This document shows positions 1-9,508 of a stretch of DNA of 64,000 bases, in pieces. Location of the stretch: contig NC_083339.1 of the NCBI RefSeq assembly GCF_019175385.1, forward strand, positions 82,324,120-82,388,119. The letters run 5' to 3'. The position numbers and the translations under genes were made by a program. The notes beneath the pieces were generated by a model, which was not told where the DNA came from, searched no databases, and saw only the letters and a program-made list of their open reading frames with translations. This DNA is from Lycium barbarum. Its lineage: Eukaryota; Streptophyta; Magnoliopsida; Solanales; Solanaceae. The stretch's first letter is position 1. Each line of letters opens with the position of its first letter.

Positions 1-229
1 AACTACTTTCACAAGCATCGTTCCACTGAAATTTGGATGATTTCTGAGTTAGCTTTGTCAATGGGGCTAAAATAGAAGAAAATTCTTCCACAAATCTTCT
101 ATAATAACCCGCTAATTGCAAGAAGCTACGGACCTCTGTAGGCGTTGTAGGCCTTGGCCAAGTCTTCACAGCCTCAATCTTTTGAGTATCTATGCGAATA
201 CAATCAATTGAGATAATATGGCCTAGAAA
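1..229 (-). pseudogene. Ty3/gypsy pol fragment (RT to RNase H connection), element H
   Basis: Read on the minus strand, this stretch translates into the end of a reverse transcriptase and the start of RNase H. Recognisable blocks are an FLGHII-like segment, [14 protein letters not shown], a PTEVRSFL segment, GYYRRFVE and [10 protein letters not shown]. The same blocks occur in the other pol copies of the window. The fragment starts at the window edge and is cut at 229/230 by the first base of a family C LTR, so it is the host of the whole C complex. The bases 225-229 (AGAAA) would be the left target-site duplication; the right copy lies outside the window. It is closest by eye to the B/D type pol. 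Non-functional here. Confidence 0.85.
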
Positions 230-661
230 TGTTATGCCCAATACTTCTGGAAAAGCACTTGTCAAATCTAAGTGTAGGTATGTTGAACTATGGTTGAGTA
301 AGAAAACTTAGGAATATAAGGAGTAAAACATTATTATGTATATTTTACAAGTAAAGGATGTATATAAGGAATACTAAAAGGTCTTACAAGGATGTGAGTG
401 GAAGAATTTGAGTAATATGACTTTGGAGAAAAGATAGGCAAGGTTTCATATAATAATTTTTTGTCCAATTTGAGGAAAGGATATCTCTTAGTATATGAGA
501 AGTTTTGAAGTAAAACAAAATTCTAAATTGAAGTCACGAAGTGTAGTTTCCAATGCAATAAATCGCTCATCGATACGACATCGGAGTAAGGAGTCATGGA
601 CGTTACAAGTTGGGCTGGTGGAGCAGAAAATTGATCTTTCCTAATGCGACCGGAGGGCCGT
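230..661 (+). repeat. C1 LTR, 5' part
   Basis: Start of the first family C LTR. It aligns base for base with 23694 onward (CTTCTGGAGAAGCACTTGTC and so on). It is broken at 661/662 by element B; bases 657-661 (GCCGT) are the left copy of B's target-site duplication. The piece covers U3 and contains no gene. Confidence 0.85.
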
Positions 662-1305
662 TGTTACACCTCGGAAAAGTCCCCGTACATGTACAAGGAA
701 TAGACCAACGAAGGGTATGAGTGTGTGGTGTTTTACTAAGTAAGAGGTCATGATTCATGAATTTGTGGAAATAAGAAAGTGGTAAAATTTTATCCAGCCC
801 AGTGGTCGTAAAGTGATTTACGGCCCGCAAAGTGATTTACGGACCGTAAATCACCATCATCCTCCTGCCTTCCAAAATCTCAACTTTCTGTTAAGTGTGG
901 AAATCGTTAAATACGACTTGGTATACGGCCCGTAAACCTCGATCGTAAACTACCATGATCACTAGCCAACCTTTCTGTTTTGGACATGGTTAAATACGAC
1001 CACACTATACGGTCCGTAAACTGTGGTTTACGACCACTGTTCACCCCGACAATTGTTCATTAAAAAATCAGATTTCGAGTTATTAAAAAGGGACCCAAGC
1101 CTCATTTTATTTCATTACTCATCCATACCATCCAAGAACACTCTAGAATCTCTCAACACTTCATCCCTAGAAATTCAAGTGAATCAAAGGAAAACTAAGA
1201 TCATCAACACCAAATCCAAGCAACAAAGTGTATGAAACCTATTTGGAGGTCATCTTCTTCAAGAAATTCCAAAAGAGGTGAATGAGGGTTTTATTGCTAG
1301 AGGAG
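662..1305 (+). repeat. B 5' LTR, first part (U3, TATA-like box)
   Basis: Begins TGTTACACCTCGG and matches 19409 onward. It contains a cluster of TTTACGGnCCGTAAA-type palindromes (about 809-1040), then a TATA-like TATTAAAAAG at 1081-1090, so U3 and the transcription start should lie here. Bases 1301-1305 (AGGAG) are the left target-site duplication of element A. Relative to the 3' LTR this copy lacks a short stretch containing one of the palindromes. Confidence 0.9.
809..1040. promoter_or_regulatory. Cluster of ACGGnCCGT palindromes in B U3
   Basis: Several near-perfect copies of TTTACGGACCGTAAA or TTTACGGCCCGTAAA (for example 836-850 and around 1006-1020) sit 40-270 bp upstream of the TATA-like box. 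The same cluster is in the 3' LTR (about 19551-19820) and in the otherwise different D LTRs (about 37838-38095 and 48640-48900). Position and palindromic form suggest a binding site for a dimeric transcription factor; that role is inferred. Confidence 0.55.
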
Positions 1306-1629
1306 TGTTATAACCCGTGTTTTCACACGTTTGGAAAAATTCGATAAATAATGGATTCTTTAGATACGAGGTCAAATTTGATATTTTGTTGAACATAGGA
1401 GTTATGCATGAAAGAATAGAGTCATGAAAGTGTGGGACAAGGTTAAGGGTAATTTTGGAATTTTGGGAATTAGTTTCGGGAATTACAAAATATGAATCAC
1501 AAGTTATTGGGCTCAAAAATTGAATTGAAATTTAGGCCCAAATTAAGGGACATGGCCGGCCACTTAAGGCCATGATCCAAGCCCAATTTAGTTGGTCATG
1601 TGCTTGGTCATGTGACCAAGCACTACAAT

Positions 1630-1636
1630 TATATAA
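1630..1636 (+). promoter_or_regulatory. Putative LTR TATA box of element A
   Basis: TATATAA about 325 bp into the LTR, followed by A-rich leader sequence. The same bases occur in the 3' LTR near 9833. If used, U3 is short and more than 2.6 kb of LTR would be transcribed as R and U5. Inferred from sequence only. Confidence 0.5.
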
Positions 1637-2832
1637 CTAGAAGATGAATACTTGGATAAGCATAACACAAAACAAATCAAGAACAAGAGATAGAGAAAGT
1701 GAGGCTCTCGGCCTTGAGGGCAAAAATTAACCCCCAAAAATATTGTTCAAAAAATTCATGTCTTGTGGTTTTCCTAATAAGATAAGGTTCCTTTGTAACT
1801 TGGTATAGTTGGATTGGAGTGGGGAGCATTAGAATCATCAAAGTGACTACATCTCCAAGTGAAGAAAACTTGAAGAAAAGGTAAGAATTTCTACCTTTTT
1901 ATTGTGTTATGAAGTTTTGTTTGTGTTGTAGTATGTAGAAATGTGTTGATTATATGGAAAAATGGAAGTTTGTAATGTGGGTTTGGAATTGGAGGTGTAG
2001 CCGTGTGTATATATATGTTGTATAGCCAAAATGTATAGAATTCATGTTGTATTCTAGTTGTGATTGTGATGAAATGCATATGGGAATTGAAAGTTGGATG
2101 AATTTAGTTGATATGGAAAAATAAGCATATGGCCGTGTGGTATATTGCATTTGGAATAGAAATGAATTAAGTTGTTTAGTGTATTGGAGTGTTGTTGTAA
2201 TGCTTGATATGTAAATGAAGTTAGAATGATATAAGTTTGTATTGAATTGGAATGTAGAAACTTATGTCGTTTTAGTATGATTTTCCGACATTAAGGAAAT
2301 GAAGTTGTTTGGTTGTGAATTATGATGATCATTGATGAATTTGGAAGTTGGAAACTTGTTATGAAGTTGTATGCCAAAGATTTGATGTTTTGCATAAGTT
2401 ATGACTTTGGCGGAAAGTTGTATATTATGTATATCGAGTGTATACCATAAGGAAAACGATATGAAATGTTTCTAGAACTATATGGTGATGATCTTGATTG
2501 TTGTTGAATGTGAAATTATTGATATTAGTTGAAAGTGGGCTGAATTGAAGATTTTGTCAACTTGTGAGAAAAATGACTAGTTGAGGGATAATTGTGTTTT
2601 TAATGTTCATTGTTGATATTGTTGTTGTCGTTTGGGTTGTTGTTGATGATTTATAGCCGAGTTGAATTCTCGGGGTGCTATATGTATAGGGGAAGTGCTG
2701 CCGAAATTTCGGTAGCCAAATATGCATTAAGTTGGAACTTTGGTATTCATAGCTTACAATTGGTAAACTTGACCAATTGCAGTTTTTCGACGAAACGGGA
2801 AGTGAGTTTGGAAAGGCTTAAGGAGCGTGAAA

Positions 2833-2876
2833 GGTATGTAAAGCAACCCCGATTCTTCCCTTGGCATGCCCTTAGT
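2833..2876 (+). other. Conserved GGTATGTAAAG block, possible splice donor
   Basis: GGTATGTAAAG, then a pyrimidine-rich stretch and GGCATG. Equivalent blocks occur in every LTR family: B (GT at 13074), C1 (22168), F (25674), E (30559), D (38884), G (41239). GTATGT is a good plant 5' splice-site match. B, D and E have TTTCAG directly before the gag ATG as a possible acceptor, while A lacks it. Splicing is a hypothesis. Confidence 0.35.
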
Positions 2877-3843
2877 GTGTTAGGGTCGGATCCGGGCCTC
2901 AAAGGACCTTTTGGCCCTCGGAATCCGCAAGAGAAAATTTCAGCTTTTCCTTCAGTAGAATTGAACCATCTTTGATACGCTATTTCTTGAAATTATACAA
3001 CTTTGCTCCAAATTACTTGGAAAGTCATAGAATGTCTGTATAACCTTTTTAGGTGGTACCATAAGCTTAGAGGGCATGATTTGAGCCTGCCGCCTTATTT
3101 GTCCCGAGGCGGGCCCACTATTTCCGGTTTCGTCCTTAACGTGCTAAAGCTTCCTTTTCAAGCGATTTTTGAAAGAAATGTTTTGATTACCCTACTAATC
3201 GCCTAACGAATATTGTTTTAAATATTCTATTAAATATTCTAAATTATTTTGACACTCGGAATGACTTCAGGAAGGTTATGTTTCTGTAATTTATTATGAT
3301 GTCCGAGATACATTTATTATGATTCCGTCCGACTCCAGTGGATTTGTTTGGCTTTGATACGCTTCATTGAGTCTTTGAAAACATTTTTGATATTTTTAAA
3401 TTGCATTAGTCTCTCACTACTCCATTCGTGGATGTCCCAATGTTTCCCACACTGAGCCCGGGCTAGGATATGTTGTCAAGCGTGACTCTCTGCATTGTTC
3501 GCCGCGTCCCGATGTGAGGGGGCAGGTATACGCGTACATGGGTCTGTGGAGTATGATGTGCCATGTCCGCCTATTCTGATCTGATCTGTTATGGCCATTT
3601 TGATATGACATTTTATGATACGGGGCCACGCCCCTTTTTCTGATTCCTCTGTATTGTGGCACCAGTGTCGGGAGGGTGGCCACGTTCTGTCTGCTGAGTC
3701 CCGTGGCAGGGACCGGATATGATATGACATATGTTTCTGTACACATTCTGTCTGTTTTGGAATTATGTATTTGACACTCTGGATTTTGTACTCATTTTCT
3801 GAAATCATTATGATTTGACTTCTGTGATTCCGCTTTACATATT

Positions 3844-4055
3844 CAGTACGTATTTCGTACTGACCCCCTATCTTCGGGGGGGCTGCGTTTTCATGCCGCG
3901 CAGGTACAGACGACAGGTTCGCTCATCCATCTGTTTAGGATCCCACTTCTGCTATTTTGGGGCGCTCTCTTCTTCAGAGCCCCTCTTTTGGTACAGTCTG
4001 TCACTGCTATCTGGATATGTACTTTGTTCAGGGTATGACGGGGCCCTGTCCCGTC
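3844..4055 (+). other. Conserved multi-hairpin module in A LTR
   Basis: Successive inverted repeats: CAGTACG/CGTACTG (3844-3862), CCCCC/GGGGG (3864-3882), CTGCG/CGCAG (3883-3903), GGGG-GCTCT/AGAGC-CCC (3959-3983) and GACGGG/CCCGTC (4037-4055). The same order occurs in all other LTR families of the window, with paired stem substitutions (see findings). The 3' LTR copy spans about 12054-12270. Confidence 0.7.
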
Positions 4056-4313
4056 TTATGATTACGATATGTTCTGTAGAGGTCTGTGGATACATCTGTG
4101 TGGGTTCTGTACATATGTTTGGGATACTTTGTTCTATGATGGCCTTATCAGCCTATGTGTGCCAAGTCTGCTGTTCTGTTAAATTCTGTAGCGTCCACAA
4201 ATGTTATTATTATATTACATTATTTTGATAATATGCTAATTTGGGTATCAGGTACGTATAGGTGCCCAGCTAGGGCACTGGTCGCGGCCCACGAGGTTGG
4301 GTCGTGACAAAAG

Positions 4314-4325
4314 TGGTATCAGAGC
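4314..4325 (+). other. Primer-binding site, initiator Met-tRNA (A)
   Basis: TGGTATCAGAGC, complementary to the 3' end of plant initiator methionine tRNA, 4 nt after the LTR end. It primes minus-strand DNA synthesis. Confidence 0.93.
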
Positions 4326-4376
4326 GGTTCGTCCTCGGAATGTCCACAGACCGTGTCTAGTAGAGTCTTGTTTATC

Positions 4377-4396
4377 GGTGTGTTGTGCACCACACC
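4377..4396 (+). other. Leader hairpin with palindromic loop GTGCAC (dimerisation-signal-like)
   Basis: Stem GGTGTG/CACACC encloses an 8-nt loop TTGTGCAC, in which GTGCAC is self-complementary. It lies about 50 nt after the primer site and upstream of gag, the place of the retroviral dimerisation initiation site. Equivalent hairpins are in B, D and E. Confidence 0.6.
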
Positions 4397-4512
4397 TATA
4401 GACAGGAGGCTACAGGGCATTTAGGATACTACCCTTCTTTCTGTCTTAGATCGTGCGATAGAGCTGTGTTATCAGGATGACCCCTCCTTAACGAGTGGCT
4501 ATATTTGCAAAT

Positions 4513-7500
4513 ATGCCTCCAAAAAAGGCAACAGCGGCCCAAAAGGCCAAGTCAGCAGCCTTGGGAGAGACTAGCCGGGTCCAGAGGATTACCAGGGCCC
4601 AGGCACATATTTCTCTGGAGACTTTGCCCCAGACAGAGGGTTCTTCTACACCGCCACTCGTGGAGGAGATTGGGGCAGCCGTAGCTGCAGATCGGGGGGC
4701 GGCTCCACCGCCAGCTCCCGCAGTTCCAGTACGTGAGCCTCCAGCTCCACGGCCAGGCACTGAGGATCAGTCTATGAGGGAGGCAGTCCAGTTGCTGACT
4801 AGACTTGTGGCAGGGCAGGTTCAGGGGCATGGACTGGGAGGTGACCGGGCAGTCAGACGTGATAGTTCGAGAGCCCGTGAGGTTTTTACTTGTAGTCCTC
4901 CAGAGTTCTTCGGGACAAAGCCCGAGGAGGATCCTGAGGAGTTTATCAGGAAGATGCGACGCACTCTAGATTTGATTAATGCTTCCGAGACAGAGTCAGT
5001 CGTGTTAGCTTCGTACCGGTTATATGATGTGGCGGCAAACTGGTACGAGTCATGGGGGCTATCCAGAGGGGACGGCGCTCCCCCAGCAGTTTGGGGCGAT
5101 TTTTCTCAGGCATTTCTTGGACATTTTCTGCCCCCAGAGTTGCGACGAGCCAGATCTGATAGATTCTTATTATTGAGGCAGAAGGGCCGCAGTGTCCGGG
5201 ACTATAGTTTGGAGTTTGATTCCTTAGCCCGATATGCACCTGCTGTGGTGGCTACTATGGTGGACCGGATGCACAGATATATTATGGGGCTGGATCGGTA
5301 TTTTGTTGATAGCTGCTTAGTATTGGCTGCTCAGCCCGGTATGGACATTGCCCGTATTCAGGCCCACGCCCAGGGCATGGAGGATCGGGGCAGAGGAGGA
5401 CATCATCCTGACAGGGGCCAGGATCGGAGACAGCCCAAGAGGGCCAGGTCATCAGGATATTTTCGGGGCAGACAGCCCCAACAGCCGCAGCAGCCTAGCA
5501 GATTTTCATCTCGGCCGGCGCAGAGCGCGCCTCCCCGGCCTACAGGTCGCAGGTTCGATAGCCCAGGGTATTCAGGAGCGGGCCAGAGCTCCAGGGCTTC
5601 AGGTTCGCGGACAGATAGGGGTTCTGGTCAGATGAGGCCAGCCAGGGTTCAGTGTTCTCTTTGTGGCAGATATCATCCGGGAGAGTGCTACAGAGCCACC
5701 GGTGCATGCTTTTCTTGTGGTCGTCAGGGCCATTCTGTGAGAGATTGCCCGTATAAGGGTAGTGCGAGTGGTGCAGCGCAGCCTACCGGATCAGCCGCTG
5801 GGTCTTCATCTTCGTCAGTGGCTATGCGCCCTACGGGGCAGGGTTTTCCAGCACTAGCGGGTCGCGGCAGAGGTCGTGGTGGAGCTTCTGGTATTAGCGG
5901 TCCTTCGAACCGCATTTATGCTTTGGCCAGCCGCCAGGATCAGGAGGCATCTCCTAATGTCGTTACAGGTACTTTATTGGTTTTCTCTCGGTCTGTGTAT
6001 GCACTAATTGATCCAGGTTCGACTTTATCATATATTTCACCACTTGTTGCCGGTAAAATTGGTATTATGTCTGAACCTATAGAGCCATTTGAGGTAGCCA
6101 CACCGATCGGGGACTTTATTGTAGCGAAACAAGTATATAAAGATTGTTCGGTAATTGTTTGTGACCGTGACACTAAGGCAGATCTGGTAGAGTTAGATAT
6201 GACTGAGTTTGATGTTATTATGTGTATGGATTGGCTAGCTTCCTGTTACGCTAATGTTGACTGCCATAATAAGGTGGTTCGCTTCCAGTTTCCCGGGGAG
6301 CCTGCTATAGAATGGGCTGGTAATACCGCATCGCCGAAAGGTAAGTTTATTTCATACCTTAAGGCAAAGAAAATGATTAGAAAGGGTTATATCTATCATC
6401 TGGTACGGGTGCAAGACTTGGACGCAGAGACGCCGACACTTCAGTCAGTCCCCGTGATTAATGAGTTTCCAGATGTTTTCCCCGACGAGCTTCCAAGTCT
6501 TCCTCCAGAGCGGGAGATAGATTTCTCTATTGATTTACTCCCAGACATTCAGCCCATCCCTATTCCTCCGTATAGAATGGCGCCTACAGAATTAAAGGAG
6601 TTGAAAGAGCAGCTGAAGGATTTGTTAGATAAGGGCTTCATCAGACCCAGTACTTCGCCTTGGGGAGCCCCGGTATTATTTGTGCGTAAGAAGGACGGGT
6701 CGCTGCGTATGTGTATTGATTATCGGCAGCTGAATAAGGTAACTATAAAGAATAAATACCCCCTCCCCAGGATTGATGATTTGTTTGATCAGCTGCAGGG
6801 CGCTAACTGTTTTTCGAAGATAGATCTTCGCTTCGGTTACCACCAGGTGCGAGTACGCGAGGCCGATATCCCTAAGACAGCCTTCCGGACCCGATATGGG
6901 CATTATGAATTCAGGGTTATGTCTTTTGGGCTTACTAATGCCCCCGCGGTATTTATGGATTTGATGAACCGGGTATTCAGGCCATTCTTGGATATGTTCG
7001 TAATTGTATTCATTGATGATATCCTGGTTTATTCTCGGTCTGAGGCGGAGCACGCAGATCATCTGAGATCGGTATTAGGGGTACTCCGGCATCAGAAATT
7101 ATATGCAAAATTTTCTAAGTGTGAATTCTGGCTGTCTTCAGTGGCTTTCTTGGGGCATATTATCGCAGCTGATGGTGTCCGGGTGGACACACAGAAGATT
7201 GAGGCCGTGAAGAATTGGCCCAGACCTACGACGCCCACAGCGGTACGCAGTTTCCTAGGTTTATCAGGTTATTACAGGAGGTTTGTGGAGAAGTTTGCTT
7301 CGATTTCAGCGCCTTTGACAAGGCTGACTCAGAAGGGAGCTAAGTTCCAGTGGTCTGACACTTGTGAACGGAGCTTCCAGTTGCTGAAGGAGAAGCTGAC
7401 TTCAGCCCCAGTTCTGACTCTTCTAGAGGGACCGGACGGGTATGTTATTTATTGTGACGCTTCTGGCATGGGGTTGGGCTGTGTATTGATGCAGCACGGC

Positions 7501-9426
7501 AGAGTTATAGCGTATGCTTCCCGGCAGCTCAAAAAGCATGAGAAGAATTATCCTACCCACGATCTGGAGCTCGCAGCGGTAATTCATGCTCTGAAGATAT
7601 GGGGACACTATTTATATGGCATTCATGTGGATATCTATACTAATCATAAGAGTCTCCAGTATATTTTCAGACAGAGAGAGCTTAATTTGCGGCAGCGGAG
7701 AAGGCTGGAGCTTCTGAAAGATTATGACGTGGATATTCTGTATCATCCGGGCAAGGATAATGTTGTTGCAGATGCGCTCAGTCGGAAGTCTATGGGCAGT
7801 TTGGCCGACTTACAGCCAGGCAGGAGAGAGATAGCCCGTGATATTTAGCAGTTGGCTAGTCTCGGGGTTCGTCTGGCCGATTTTGGAGATACATGGATTT
7901 CTGTTCGAGGGGTTTCTGAGTCGTCCATCAGGGACGATATTAAGCGGCGTCAGTATGAGGATCCTGTCTTAGCTCGGTACAGGGACACAGCCTATGATAA
8001 GGAGAGGACTCCGTTCGAGTTGTCACCGGACGGTACTTTGTTGCACCGAGGCAGGCTGTGTGTACCTGATATTGCAGGCCTTCGGCAGCAGGTTATGAGC
8101 GAGGGACATTATGCTCGCTATTCGGTCCATCCTGGGTGTACGAAGATGTACCATGATCTCCGATGCTTATACTGGTGGGACGGTATGAAGCGGGATATTG
8201 CAGAGTTCGTCGCCCAGTGTCCTAATTGTCAGCAGGTCAAGATTGAGCATCAGAAGCCGGGTGGACGGTTGCAGGAGATGGAAATCCCGACTTGGAAGTG
8301 GGAGGTTATTAATATGGATTTCATTACAGGTTTGCCTCGCACCCCACGAAAGTATGATTCCATCTGGGTCGTTGTTGATAGGCTGACGAAATCAGCCCAT
8401 TTTCTTCCCGTCAGGACTACTTATTCCGCCGAGGATTATGCCAGGCTCTATATTAAGGAGATTGTGAAGCTTCACGGAGTTCCTCTATCTATTATTTCTG
8501 ACAGAGGCGCCCAGTTTACGGCGCATTTCTGGAGGTCTTTTCAGAAGGGTCTAGGGACTCAGGTGAGTCTAAGCACAGCCTTTCATCCTCAGAGAGACGG
8601 ACAGGCCGAGCGCACTATACAGACGCTGGAGGATATGTTGCAGGCCTGCGTTATTGATTTCAGAGGCAGCTGGGATGATCACTTGCCATTGCTTGAGTTC
8701 GCATATAATAATAGTTACCATTCCAGCATCCAGATGGCTCCGTACGAGGCTCTATATGGCAGGAAATGCAGATCGCCGATTGGCTGGTTTGATATTGGCG
8801 AGACAGAGTTGATTGGCCCAGATATGGTCCAGCAGGCCGTGGACAAGGTGAAACTTATTCGAGAGCGACTGTTGGCAGCCCAGAGTCGACAGAAGTCATA
8901 CGCGGATAGGCGACGTCCCACGTTGGAATTTCAGGTAGACGATTGGGTATTTCTGAAGGTATCGCCTATGAAAGGCGTGATGCGGTTCGGCAGAAAGGGT
9001 AAGCTCAGTCCGCGTTATATTGGGCCTTATCAGATTGTTCGAAAAGTCGGGAATGTCGCCTATGAGTTAGATTTGTCGTCTGATTTGGAAGCGGTACATC
9101 CGGTGTTCCATGTCTCTATGATCCGCAGATGCATTGGTGACCCTTCCAGAATATTTCCTGCGGATGATATTCAGGTGACGGAGCAACTATCGTACGAGGA
9201 GCAGCCCGTATCTATTTTGGATCGTCAGGTAAGGAGGCTCCGGAATAAAGATGTAGCATCTGTTAAGGTACTGTGGCGGAACGATAATAGGGAGGAAATG
9301 ACCTGGGAGGCCGAAGAGGAAATGAAGAAGAAATATCCTCATCTGTTCCCTATGCCCACAGGTAACCTTGAATCCCTACTTAATTTCATTTCAATATCAA
9401 TCGTATGTCGCATGCGTTGTTTGTAA
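4513..9426 (+). pseudogene. A gag-pol polyprotein, one in-frame stop
   Basis: One frame of about 1,638 codons, broken only by TAG at 7846-7848 (codon 1112) between RNase H and integrase; A-prime is open at this point. The chosen ATG ([11 protein letters not shown]) matches the gag starts of B and E; an in-frame ATG lies 18 nt upstream. Domains: retrotransposon Gag (about residues 130-290); zinc knuckle [14 protein letters not shown] (399-412); protease with D-P-G (500-502) instead of the usual D-S/T-G; RT with FIDD (833-836); RNase H with catalytic Asp 982 but Asn 1044 where the other copies have Asp in TDHKSLQ; integrase with HHCC zinc finger and D-D-E residues (DFITG, SDRGAQ, DGQAER); C-terminal chromodomain-like segment ([16 protein letters not shown] to MTWEAE). 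Structural proteins and enzymes for retrotransposition; both the stop and the RNase H change should disable it in cis. Confidence 0.95.
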
Positions 9427-9472
9427 GCATGAACTCCCCCAAAGTATTTTCCAACCGTATAAGATTAATTTT

Positions 9473-9508
9473 ACATTCGAGGACGAATGTTCTAAAGGGG
9501 GGGGAGGA
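9473..9508 (+). other. Inverted repeat plus polypurine tract of A
   Basis: ACATTCG-AGGA-CGAATGT (9473-9490), then the polypurine tract AAAGGGGGGGGAGGA (9494-9508) directly against the 3' LTR. The tract is the plus-strand primer. The inverted repeat is shared by all families here. Confidence 0.85.

Larger units (their letters stand above)
1306..4309 (+). repeat. A 5' LTR
   Basis: Begins TGTTATAACCCG and ends GGTCGTGACA. It matches the 3' LTR along its full length. In order it carries: TATA box (1630-1636); the GGGGAAGTGCTGCC box near 2690-2703 followed by a CCGAAATTTCGG palindrome; a GGTATGTAAAG block at 2833-2843; hairpin-forming blocks near 3450-3720; and the conserved hairpin set at 3844-4055 and 4262-4278. 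No gene. Confidence 0.95.

Noticed and set aside
3815..4228. 137-aa open frame in the A LTR and similar 70-154 aa frames in other LTRs
   Set aside because: They overlap the conserved hairpins, are not kept with the same reading frame across families, and contain only structure-derived composition.
4488..4760. Antisense frames across the gag and pol genes
   Set aside because: They are shadows of the plus-strand coding frame, with no independent support.
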